In this document: positions 22,828 to 34,151 of the stretch, piece after piece | Numbering within the stretch: the first letter of the stretch is position 1 | Layout of the letters: every line of letters starts with the position of its first letter | Assembly (NCBI GenBank): GCA_963930645.1 | Contig: OZ005650.1 | Coordinates: 59,699,218 to 59,763,217, forward strand | Direction: 5' to 3' | Source of the DNA: Salticus scenicus | Taxonomy: Eukaryota; Arthropoda; Arachnida; Araneae; Salticidae | Length of the DNA: 64,000 bases | Program-made: the position numbers and the translations under genes | Notes under the pieces: generated by a model | Database searches by the model: none | The model's input: only the letters and a program-made list of their open reading frames with translations | Told to the model about the DNA's origin: nothing

Positions 22828-23007
22828 TAGAGCTGTCAACCTAATCCGGAAAACTGTTTGTACCGCCCGTTTTTCTACACCACTTATTTTTTAGAATATT
22901 TGTTTCCTTAATATTGTAAATATATTTGAAGAGAATTACTCTAAAAATTAAGTGGTATAGAAAATGGGGCGGAACTAACAATTTGCCGGATTAAGTTGGC
23001 AGCTCTG
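22828..23007. mobile_element. hAT-like MITE
   Basis: Ends tagagctgtcaacctaatcc and, reversed, cagagctgccaacttaatcc are inverted over about 70 bp, including ccgcccgtttttctacaccactta. Flanks share catgta (22822-22827 and 23008-23013), and catgtata if the outer TA is counted. CAGAG-type ends with about 8-bp duplications are typical of hAT elements; with a mutated first base the assignment is tentative. Confidence 0.65.
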
Positions 23008-23426
23008 CATGTATATTTTTTTTTCTTATTTTTATCACATTTAGTCACATCTTTCATAATAAAAGTGAAGAAACTTGAATAATTGCATTAAAATCCCATA
23101 AATGGCATTACTTGTTATTTTCAGAAAACTATAACTTCTATATATCAATTATAAAAATGAAGTTTCTAAGTTACTTTAAATTAGATTTAATATAATTTAT
23201 AAATTCTTATAATTCTGAGTTGTATTAAACGCAAAAAATTAATAGCATTAACTGAAACTTGTCTTTTTTCTATACGCATAAATTTACAAAAAGCTGCTTA
23301 TTTCAAAATCTATTTACAAAGAGATAATTCACTTTCACGGTGAACGACCCAATAATTACTAAATCATATATTTAAGAATTTCAGGAAGAAATTTTAAAGC
23401 ACTATTCTAACATTCACTTCTACATT

Positions 23427-23430
<4 letters not shown>

Positions 23431-23461
<31 letters not shown>
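23431..23461. repeat. Poly-A run
   Basis: About 31 A; further A/T runs at 23529-23550 and 23921-23955. Confidence 0.95.
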
Positions 23462-23463
<2 letters not shown>

Positions 23464-23918
23464 GAAATCATCTTTCCCTTTCCTTTCAAGAACATACTAT
23501 ATAATAAAAATAAAGATATTCAGTGTAAAAAAAAAAAAAGAAAAAAAAAATCGTCTAGAGAGAAGTTAGTGTTTGTGCAGATAAAAATTTAGCTTAATTA
23601 CTATAATTTCTTTGGAATATTTTACGTAACAAAACACTATGATGGCTATCCGAATTATACAGGAAACAATTTCGCAATAGAATGGAATTCCATTGAGAAT
23701 TCTAATATTGAACATGTAACTATGATGATGTAGAATTTTTATTTTTATTTAGCATTGCGTAATTAATGAATGTCCTTAAGAAACAAAAGTTTTTAACATA
23801 AAAATAATTTTTCTTTTTAAATATTTTCATTTTAAAACTATCCGAGTTACATCTCGATTTTTTTTTTCTTTCTAAGATTAAATTTCATTCATATTTTATT
23901 GCCACAAAAAATGTAAAT

Positions 23919-23955
<37 letters not shown>

Positions 23956-24119
23956 CATACAATTTTGGAAAAGGTAAGAAGCCATTTATTAGTATTGCAA
24001 AATATTCAATAAATCATGTTCAAATTCAAAACTAAGCAAAAGAAAAATATATTTATTTAGTACTCAGTAAAGCAGTTTGGTTTGAATTAAGAATTTCTTT
24101 TCAGAAGATATCTTGCAGA

Positions 24120-26110
24120 ATCCTCACGAAGTTTGCCCCTTAGTCCTTGAGGAAGTCAACACATTTAACTAATACACACATACATATATATATGATAAAT
24201 TTTAAATATAAGATAGAATAAAACTTGAGTTTTTAAATATAGAATTATTACAGAGCATTTATAAACCTATGCGCAAATGCAGTGAAAGGAAGTATAAATC
24301 TGTAATAAATAAACAAAATTACCAAGAATAAATGAAAATTAATCCGAAGACAAATGAGGGCCTTCTTCAGGTGAGCTCCCCCATGTAGGGAATGAAATAT
24401 GAGAAGTTTCTGACGAAATGTTGGCTATCTAGCCAAACAAAACACGTTTGTAGCCCCCAACTTCTCATAGATGGAAGTAAGAGCATACAGCAAACGAATT
24501 GAGTTAATACAAAGCATAAAAAATAATTAAATTCTTAAATAAAGAACCAAAGTAAATGCATTAAAATAAAATACAAGAATATAAATAAATACATACATAC
24601 TTAAATGTTTCCCGAAATGCAACAAAAAAAAAGTTAAGCAATATTGTAATCAAGAAGATTGAAATGTTTATTGAGTAGAAAAACAGGATAACGGTTGACA
24701 GTTAAGGGGCGTCCATTAATTACTTGATGCGTTCAGAAGGGGGGAGGTCGAGCCAAATCTCAGCCAATCTCACGTGGGGGAGAGGGAGGATCTCGGGAAA
24801 TATTACGTAATTTTTTCCTGCAAAAAAACAGTGTAAAATTACGAGAAAATTGAGTTAAATTCAAGTAAAACATGTTTCTTGACTTAGATATGTCAAAACC
24901 TGACACGGTAATATTTATCGTGGCTATCCGAACGCCGCGAAGCAGCACAGTAGACTTCATGCGATGATTTAGAAAAGATATGCTGCAGTACATGCGGTAT
25001 CTACTTTGCATCCATCACAAGAGTTTCAGAGTATCGATGTGCAGTTTACAATGCACTAGCTGCGCTCACGGATTGTCACAGGGACAATACGGCCTACTGA
25101 GCTTCTGTGCGCAAGCGACAACGGTTTAGAGTGGCTACATCAGAGCGAAATTGAAGGAGCAGATGATTCTACTGAAAATCACATGGATATGTTGGTTCCA
25201 ATAGTCACTCTTGAGACTGTGCACGAGTCCTCATGGACTGAATTAGAATAAATATTATTTTATTAATTTTAGTAGATTCTATTTAAGTACTTTATTGTTC
25301 AATTTTATTACTGTGATTCTGTAGTGTTTTTTGAAATAAATCCAATGCATTTACAGTAAAAATACGAATTTTAAAAAATCTCACGTGTGATTAGGGGAGG
25401 GGGGGAGGGGGCGTAGAGCCAAATCTCACGAAATCTCACCAGGGGGGAAGGGGGGGGGGTCAAAAAATCGTCAAAACCGCCTCACGTAATTAACGGACGC
25501 CCCCTAATATATTTTTGAGATTTACCGAGCTAAATTCAGGTCTACATGGTTATTGCAAATCATTTTGATTCTGTTAATTTGGATGAACATAATATTTTAA
25601 AAAACTCTATCGCTTTTACAGGAGAACCAATTCGTTATATTACAAAACTTTAAAGTTAAAATCTTGCCTTTATCATAAATACCAGTAAACCAGTTTTTAT
25701 CTGTTTTTTTTTTTTTTTTTTAATCCAGGAAAGAATTTCGTCTTCAGAGTGCGTACGCTTTAAGATAAGGTCGGAGGGACAGATTTCAGCTGCATATTTC
25801 GCACAATTTTCACAGTTTGTTGCTATTACGTCATCAATATATCTATAAAACTTATTTAAAGATATTAAGTTTTATTCCTCATTTCAATGTCCTTATTTTT
25901 ACCCATAATGGCTCTTTGTTAGCGGAAGAAGCTTGCCCATAGGGCAAATTAATAAAGGGCTGTGGAAGGTTGCAACCATGTTTAGCAAGTCAGCCATTTT
26001 TCTTATTACCGAAAATTTCGCAGTGACTGGGTAATGAAATCTGACAAAACATGAAAGTTGTTTGTAGAAAAATTAAGCTAAATTTTAGGACTGAATTTAG
26101 GTCGATGGAA
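24120..26110 (-). pseudogene. Degenerate retroelement reverse transcriptase (YIDD), Penelope- or related type
   Basis: Read on the minus strand, the part at about 25720-25950 gives LPYGQASSANK, then (after disruptions) KFYRYIDDVIATNCENCAKY and AAEICPSDLILKRTHSEDE. The LPxG..S box followed by a YIDD box is the arrangement of RT motifs in Penelope-like and some non-LTR elements. Stops and frameshifts break the frame. Downstream on the same strand, beyond a nested DNA element (24706-25503), lies a 3' region with cctgaagaaggccctcattt near 24345-24370. No endonuclease domain was made out, so the exact clade is open. Outer boundaries are approximate. Confidence 0.55.
24706..25503. mobile_element. 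TTAA-type DNA element, non-autonomous or decayed
   Basis: Left end ggggcgtccattaattac follows TTAA (24702-24705). The right end reversed is ggggcgtccgttaattacgt, with CTAA (25504-25507) as a one-base variant of TTAA. G-rich tracts (gaggggggagggggcg and the like) and the phrase ccaaatctcacgaaatctcac lie just inside both ends. About 800 bp with no intact transposase. TTAA duplications occur in piggyBac and Kolobok groups; I cannot decide between them. Confidence 0.7.
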
Positions 26111-26149
26111 ATTTTAAGGCAGCATCGCAAATAGCAGAAAAATACCTAA

Positions 26150-26610
26150 ATATTTCAGTTAGCGCCAAAAGGCATGAGGCTAAAAAAACATTTTCGAGTG
26201 AAGCTTTTTGTTAAAATTCGCATTTTTTCCGCAGTCAAACACTCATTGTATCGCAGGATGGTAAAACAGAGAAGAAATCTTTGTGTGGCGCTCTCCTTGC
26301 CACTGGTTACTTCATGCAAACCTGCTCGCTATGTTAGCTTGAAAAGAAGAGGAATTTTCAGAGGAGGAACATTTTCATTGAGAGTTGGGTTGTGCGTAGA
26401 AAATCCAATTGACTGCCCTAGGGTCCTAGGCCTGAGGGGGAGTGCCCTCTGTGGGGTATTTATATGGTGTCCTAGCCTATATTTACGCAAGTTTCGGAGA
26501 AAAAGCAAAAAACTGTGAACGGCTTGGTCAACGATCGCGTCCTGGAATTGAACCTGGTACCTTACGTCTAAAAGCTTTGAGCACAGAACTGCTCGGCCGA
26601 TGGTGAGTTT
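26150..26610 (-). mobile_element. tRNA-derived SINE-like repeat
   Basis: On the minus strand a tRNA-like head at about 26608-26530 has an A-box-like ggccgagcagttctg and a B-box ggttcaattcc (26544-26554), the internal promoter elements of RNA polymerase III genes. The T-arm stem does not pair (ccagg against ccagg), so it is not a functional tRNA. The body continues towards lower coordinates with cactccccctcaggcctagg. The two open frames here (26174-26518 and 26329-26652) run over this repeat and are not genes. Confidence 0.6.
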
Positions 26611-28432
26611 CATTGAGAGACAAAACAAATGGACTTCTAATTTAATGCGCATTTACTCAAACTGTTACGTCATCGTAAACTTTTTTTTTTTTTTTTTAAT
26701 CCTTTTTTATTTCAAAATGTCAAAAAGAGTCATTCTTTCAGTTTCTTAAAAAACGGCAAATTTGTGAATATAAAAAAAGATGAATGCAAATACATCTCAA
26801 CAGATCATATCTAGTCCTTTTTTTTTTACTCTCTTGTCTAAAAAATCTATTGGTAGGATTTCTATTGGCGACATATTATGTCAACGGGAAAATAGTTTAA
26901 TGTTAACAATCCTCAGTCAATTATTAAAAAACTGAAATCATCTAAACATGAAAAATTAGCATATGCTCTTTGCATGTGGATATTGCAGATGAATGCGAAA
27001 AATGCTACTGTAACTGGAGACGTTATCAAGTAATATACAAAAATATTTGGCAAATAAATGAATATCACAAATGTTGAATATAGCAATGGCTGGTTTAATA
27101 GATTTAAGAAACGACGTGGACTCAGTGCTACCAGATTAAGAGAAATTTTTATTTAATGTCCACCGCTAAATTTTGTTTGTAGCGGTTTGCTAATCATTTC
27201 GAATGCATTTGACCAAGATGTCTTCAAAGTGATATGGCAACAGTAACAACTGAAATTTAGTGGTGGTTATTGAATAAAAATTTCTCTCAATCTGGCAGCA
27301 CTGCGTGGACTCTCAGTATATGCGATATGGCGAAACAGCTAATATTAATGAATATATTGTGGTAAGAGGTCGGAAAAAAATAAATGCTATTGTTTCAGTG
27401 AGTATCGAAATTTAACAAATGTATCATTTTTTTCTGAATATCGTTACTGTTAATAAGGTGCAAACTATTATTTTTGTTCACGAAATAAAAATTTATTTTT
27501 CTTTGAATTATATTTACATACCAATACATGTATAATTTTTCAACATAAAATTACATGGTTACATGTTTGTAGAAAATAAAGATTTAGGTAACTATACATT
27601 TGAGTTCATAATTTGATGAAAAATGTTAATTTTATACTGCTAGCTTTGTCTTTTTGAGTGCGAATTTTGAAATCGCAGTATTATGTTAAATTTATTATTA
27701 TTACTATTATTTTCCTAAATTTAATTTAATTTATTTATTTTTAATATAAATTTTGATTATTTTTATTTGAATAAGTTATATATTTGCTAAAAAAGCAGTA
27801 ATTAAATAAATATATGTAAACGTATCACTACTGATTTAAAACATTTAATTCGTTCTATTTTTAAATATAGTCATTTAATGATTACGTTTAAAATTACTAC
27901 GTATAGGAGACAATCATAAATTATGCATGTTCATAAATTATTTATTTAATGTAAATAAATAAATAACATAGAGATCTATGCGTAGTTAAAAAATATATAA
28001 AGTTTAAAAAATAAATAAGAATATCAAATATTTAAATATTTGTTCAAAATTATTTTAAAATCATTTTTTATTTTTTAAATCAGTTATAGAACTATTAAAG
28101 TATAAGCTACATAATAATAAATAATTATCAAATATTATACATAATAGTTGATTAAGAATTTGAAGTTTCACCTTCATTATTTTTGATAACTAGTACTTTT
28201 TTCATCGTCTGAACTTTATACGATTATTTTACCAAATAATATCGTTATAACTTTCTACCTCCTTTCACTGAATTCTGTTCTTATAACTGATGTCGAATGC
28301 ATATGTTCATACCTTATGTAACGCAGATCATACAAATAATTACTAAAATACATAACTGCATATGAAAACAAATATTAATGTTAATTGATTTTATATAAAA
28401 TTGATAAATGCGTACTTTTCAAAATTAAGACT

Positions 28433-28467
<35 letters not shown>

Positions 28468-31140
28468 TTAAAGCGATATAGATTTTTACACCTTTTAAAA
28501 AATCCTTCTTAATTCTTTTATGATAATATTTTAACTATATTGATCTTAACACATACTATTATTTAAATAGACATCTAAACATTTAAAGCAAAGAACATTT
28601 AAAATTAATGCAATTTTTGCTTAACTAATGCATATTTATTCAAAACGTCTAAATAACTCCATCTAAATTGTAATTAGCACACTTTGTCAACTTTTTGTTA
28701 ACAGATGGCTGATATTTTACACTTAAAATGTAGATATTTTCATAAGCACCTGTTAACATTAAAGTTGAATGTATATTAATATCTTTAATCTTCTGCGTCA
28801 CATTGACATTTTGTGCTGTGACATTTACGCTAGGCTAATCAAAAAACGCATAATTGAAATTTCATTTGAAAAAGAAATTATAACAATACTTTTAAAGGCT
28901 ATTGTAAAAAATAAGACGAATTTTAATTATTAACTGTTTCTGCTTTATATAAATGTAACACATTACCGAAGTTTAAATGTAAAGACCTTGCGTTAAAATG
29001 CCTAAATTTGCAAAGTCCAAATTTCTAAAGTTTTACAAAAAGAGTATGAGTTGGAAAATATGCACTACTTTTAATCCTTTGAATTAAAAAATTTCAAATA
29101 AAGGTATATAGTTGATAACTTTTGCGATTTTGGCTATCGGTAATCTATTTTTAATAAATATATATTTTGTATAATTACAGTTTTCGATTACAGTTTTCAC
29201 TGATTAAGGCAAACAAAAATTTCTACTTAAAGTAAAAATAGAAATGCGTAAAATTTCGTAGTTTTAAATATACTTTTTGATTTTTCTTATATAACCATAT
29301 GATTTATAAAATGAAAAAAATAAATCGATATATTTTTAAATGAAAAAAAAAAAAAAAAAAAAAAAAAAAATTAACTCATTTATTACGTTTTTCAGACTAA
29401 TGATGAACCTCTCAATAAACGTCTTTAATGAAGAAGTGTAGAATGGAACTGTCATTGATTTTTTTTTTTTTTTTTTACAGAATTATTTTATTATGAATTC
29501 AAATTATTTTTATTTTAATGCCAATAATCACATAATTTGAAATGATAAGAGTTTGAAAATATTTACGTCAAAATACATGTTTTCTTGAAAATATGGGATT
29601 ATTTTAATCAAAGATAAATTGTCATTAATTTTCGATTAAGCTGATCAGTCTGTAATAAGCAGCTCTTGCATTGGAAAAAATTTCGAATGAGGTAAGTCAA
29701 GTCGAATGTATTAAATTATTATTATTATTATTATTATTATTGTTGTTGTTGTTGTTGTTGTTAATATTATTATTACAATTAAAATACTTACTTCCACCTT
29801 GATATATTCTGTATTTTTATTTTATTTCATTTTTATTTTTTTCCTGTTTAAAATTTTTCTTTTTCTTTTTTTTATTACCAATTTTTTTTCTTCTTATATG
29901 TCCATTATAATGTTTATGCAAGTGGATAACAATTACATTTGAATTTGTTTTTTCTTTATTTTTATTAAAATGAATTTTAAACTTATTTTTGTGATTAATT
30001 TACAGATTTCATTATTTTAATGAGATATCGATATACAACATAAAAAAAATTCTGGAAATCGTTATCCTGTTATTTTTTTATTAAAATTTGACTGCAATGT
30101 AAATTTAAATATATTCTAAAATTGAACGCTAAGTTCAAAATAATCCACAACATTTAAATGTATTCTTAACATATCCAAAATATTCAACTTTTTATATACC
30201 TACAAAATTGTTACATTAAATTAGTTTTGAAAAAGAAAAAAAAAAAAAAAAAAAAAGAAAAAAAGAAAGAAAGAAATACTGCCTTAATAAATAACTGAAA
30301 TAAATATTCAAAATAATAAACTTAAAATAAATAAAATAAAATAAATAAATATTTAAGAATGGTTTAGGTTTTTTTATATAATATTTTAAAGCGAATTTAA
30401 ACTTATTTTTGTTAAAATGGGTAAAATATACATTCTTTCATAGAAGAAAAATATAGAAATTTTCTTAATACTTAATTTGTTTCACATTTTATAACTAGGA
30501 TTTTAAATACATAAAAAGTTATCTACAGTTAATGTGTATCGTAATTTAAATATTTGTAAAGGATAAAAAGATGTTTGTTCATTAAAAGAGCAGATTATTT
30601 GTATTATGTAACCATATTTCTTATAGCAACTGTATATTAAATATACCGTAAACTAAAATATCACGACATAAATGTTAACATTATGAATCACCGCAAAATA
30701 ATTACTGCTAAATTTCTTTACTTGTAACGTATATAGAAATTGTACAATTGACTGAAAAAAAAAATAATAATAATAATTTACAAATATAAATAAATGTAAT
30801 TTTAATTCATTGAAAGAGAGAAAGTATATTATTAGGTATTCCATTTTTTTTTCTTTCATTTTATCAACCATTATATTTCGATGAAAGTAGAAAAGATTCT
30901 TCGCACAATAGAAAACACTTACTTGTTTCGATAACTTGGATTTTATAGTAATTGAATTGGATAAGAGATAATAGAATACTTCCTGTTAATGCGAAATCTT
31001 TCTTCCATTAAATAAATTGGATTACACGGTCTGTGAAAGAATACTCTTCTGTTAGAAGACATAGATAGAATGCAAGATAATCTATAGCATTATTTAAAGC
31101 ATTTTACAATGTCTCATAAAAGTTTCTGTAGCGAAATTAG
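26611..31140. other. AT-rich spacer with paralogous blocks and homopolymers
   Basis: No gene seen. 28600-28870 and 30870-31130 match 17150-18260. Poly-A at 28438-28463 and 29343-29370; poly-T at 29459-29476; (TTA)n(TTG)n at 29717-29762; poly-A near 30234-30256. Confidence 0.5.
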
Positions 31141-31162
31141 TCTATAATTATACATATCTATA

Positions 31163-31202
<40 letters not shown>

Positions 31203-31203
<1 letters not shown>

Positions 31204-31772
31204 GAAAGGATAAAATAAGCAAGATTAGTTTTTCAGGAAAACACATCGTAGCGCGGGAATCGGAGTTAGAAGAAGTTTCATAATCAAAATTATGCAGTAG
31301 TCGAAATAAGCGGCAATGCATTGCGAAATACGAAATCCGGGATATCCGGGTCAACCAATAAGAGAATGTGGGCTGGATTTTAGCTTACTTAATTATCCAA
31401 TAAGAATTCATATTAGGAGTTTGACCTCGCCTCCAAACATTCCATATTTAAGCTGGAGCACCCGAAAATCGGCGGCCTTTTTTCATGGAAGTATTTACTT
31501 AATTAGTGCACGTCAATAAAAAGTTTGTTTTAGCGGTCCCAGGAGGGGATTGGTTCGCGGTTCCGCCGTTAACGGGACGATTTCGGCCCGACTCGGCTAC
31601 GGATCTGTACGTCAATGTGCTCAGAATGATTTGACTGTTAATAAAGTGTAAAATGACTAAGTGTCTTCAATAAACGACTGCATAAACTATTTGGGAGTAT
31701 TAGTTATTTGAGTGAACTCTCTTAAGATGAAGTGACTGTCATAAATATTCTATTAAAGAACGATACGTTACA
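31203..31772 (+). repeat. 5' LTR of the Ty3/gypsy element
   Basis: Starts tgaaaggataaaataagc and ends cgatacgttaca, the usual TG...CA. Compared with the 3' LTR it lacks about 113 bp just after aagcaagatt. It contains ccaataagag and aataaag motifs (31511, 31640) that may serve as promoter and polyadenylation signals. Confidence 0.9.
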
Positions 31773-32692
31773 ATAAATCCGGCAAGGATGGTCTAGCTGT
31801 AGGGGAAAACCAACAATTCATCATGAAATAAGTTGTGTTCAGCACCTCATATTAGTTTTTAAATATTTGGATGGAAATGCAATATCTTGGAATGTGACGC
31901 CCTGGGACCGGGAATTTTTCCAAACCAGACCGGAACTTTTCAAACCAGCCGGTAATTTTCCATTTGCCAAACCAAGCCGGACGATGTCAGACTCTAGTCA
32001 TAAAGATCAACTGTAAACAGTGCCCTTAGGAAGAAAGAACAGGAGACGTGACTTACACCATTTTGTTTCAAGTGTTTCGATTACTTTCGCAAATGCCGGT
32101 AGAATAAAAAAAAAAAGGTGACTTACACCACTTTGACCCAAGTTGTTCCGATCGCTTTCTCAAATGCAGTGATGTTTTTCAGATGGCCTCTTTGCGTTGG
32201 ATCATCAGCTGACAAACACCTGCTTCTACTTTCACGTTTTTTGCGCGGAGGTTTTGTTTTGATTAAAGTTTTCTTTTCATCCACCAAGTAAAAAATAAAA
32301 TTTTTGTGTTTTGTGTTTTCATCTCAGTGTAAAAGAAAAAAGGGTGAGTGATTCATTTTATTTCTAGTCACGAACGATGATTTATAAAGTAAATACCTAG
32401 TTATTTTTATTGAAGTTATATTTATCTTAGTTTATTAATAAAAATTAATGATGTGCTCAAATATCGTTTATTAAATATTGTTTATTTTATGTTTTATTTT
32501 ATGTTCGCGATATATTGTATGACCTGCATTGAAATTGATAAAAATAAATAAATAAATAAGTAAAATAATAATAATTAAAAATTATAATAATAATAAATAA
32601 ATAAATAAATAAAATAAAATAATTTTTCATAAGTGCTTATTATATTTCATGTTAAGAGATTTAAAAGTAAATTGTCATAAATATTTATAGAG

Positions 32693-32728
<36 letters not shown>

Positions 32729-33049
32729 AATATTTTTCAGAAAGGAATGTTGTTGTGTGTTATTTATATTGAACGTCAATAAATTTGATTTGTTATATGT
32801 TATTTATATTTATTTATTTGTAGGATTTATTTAGGTGATTGATATAACTGTGATATATAAAAAAAGTTTTATGAGTGATAACTTGTTTTTGGTGATATTT
32901 AATTTATTGAATATTTATTTTCAAGCTGTGATAATTAATAAATACCCAATTTAATTCGCAAAATTAAATAATTTACCTGTTTCAAAAAAAAAAAAAAAAA
33001 AAAAAAGTTTTCTTTTTTTCAAAATTTTGAATTGTGAATAAAATTAACT
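31773..33049 (+). other. Leader of the Ty3/gypsy element
   Basis: Untranslated 1.28 kb between LTR and gag. Includes a GC-richer part with repeated aaccagaccgg/aaccagccgg phrases near 31920-31980, two copies of gacttacacca..ttt (about 32050 and 32110), and poly-A at 32700-32727 and 32985-33006. A primer-binding site could not be assigned with confidence. Confidence 0.7.
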
Positions 33050-34151
33050 ATGTCCAAAGGTGACACCCCAACAGGTGTATTGACACCCCCCATAGGGAAA
33101 ATATGAAAATTTACTTGTGGACACAAATTTAGAAAATGACCTACTTGATGTGAATAAACTGCCCTCCCCAAACACACTAGTAAAAGCAATAGGTAATGCA
33201 GGTGAATCAGATGATGTAAAGAAATCTTTAAGTGTAAATAAATCTCCCACTGTGAGAGAGGACAATGTCCTCATTGCTTTTTGCCCTGAAAACGGCATGA
33301 TGTGGACGTCCTGTCTAATGTATTTTGAAGCCTGGTGCGATGGGAATGGAAAATATGAAGTTTGGCGAGTCCGTAATATACAAAGATTTTTGAAGGGTAA
33401 AGCCCTCACAGTGTATATAAACAATAGTTTAAACATGCTTCATTGGGAGGAATTGGTTGAAATTTTTACAGAGGAATTCACGACACCAGAAGAAACATCT
33501 TTAACAGATTTCTCGAGCATTTGCTTTAAAGCAGGTGAAAATGTCATAGAATATTATAATAAAAAACTCCAAGTAGGGCGAGCACTAGGCCTAGAGCCCA
33601 AATTTCTCATGGAAGGATTAACCGACGGATTGCCACTGACTTTAAGACAACTTGTTGTGGCTAATGCGCCAAAAACATTAAATGAATGGAGGGATCTTGT
33701 CCACAAATTAAATAAACTGCAAATATCTGAAAAATCTGCTGATCCCCTTCCAAACAAGTTGCCGGGTCAATTTCAAAGGTTCACCTATCCACAAGACAGG
33801 GAAAATAGAAACCCAGTTCAGTATGCTCCCCGACCACAACCCTGGAGTTAACGGTTTCCCAATGTGCAGAGACCATATATGGGATACCCTAATCAAAACA
33901 GACCAAATTGGACAAACAATACTCGGCCCAATCTAAGAGGGCCTAGACCCCATTTTTCAAACCCAAATACACACATTCACTTTCAAGGCACTTTGCCTCC
34001 TCTCCCGTGTAAATATTATTCAAAACTCAAAATTCCTAATGCCTTTCATTGGCATAGTGAATGCCCTTTTAAACAAGAAAATCCAACTCACGTCACAGAA
34101 GAGTCAACAGTGGTAGATAATACAACAGATGGTACAAATCACACCTATTGA
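33050..34151 (+). pseudogene. gag: gag of the Ty3/gypsy element (frameshift and stop)
   Basis: The probable start is the ATG at 33050 (MSKGDTPTGVL...). That frame ends at TGA 33104, and the rest runs in another frame from about 33096, so a one-base indel lies near 33100. The main part (to 33848) has the layout of retrotransposon gag proteins: a capsid-like segment with RFLKGKALTVYINNS and EELVEIFTEEFTTPEET, then a basic, proline-rich stretch. An in-frame TAA at 33849 splits it; the same frame continues to 34151 and ends with a zinc-knuckle-like CKYY..H.H..C in which the second cysteine position is tyrosine. It overlaps pol by about 35 nt in a different frame, so pol expression would have used frameshifting. 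Confidence 0.85.

Noticed and set aside
26530..26608. Functional tRNA gene on the minus strand
   Set aside because: A- and B-box-like motifs are present, but the T-arm stem does not pair and no acceptor stem was found; a SINE head is the better reading.
26174..26652. Frames of 114 and 107 residues
   Set aside because: They lie across the tRNA-like SINE on both strands.
31773..31800. Primer-binding site after the 5' LTR
   Set aside because: No stretch directly after the LTR begins with TGG complementary to a tRNA end; a TGG lies about 17 bp further in, which is too far to call.
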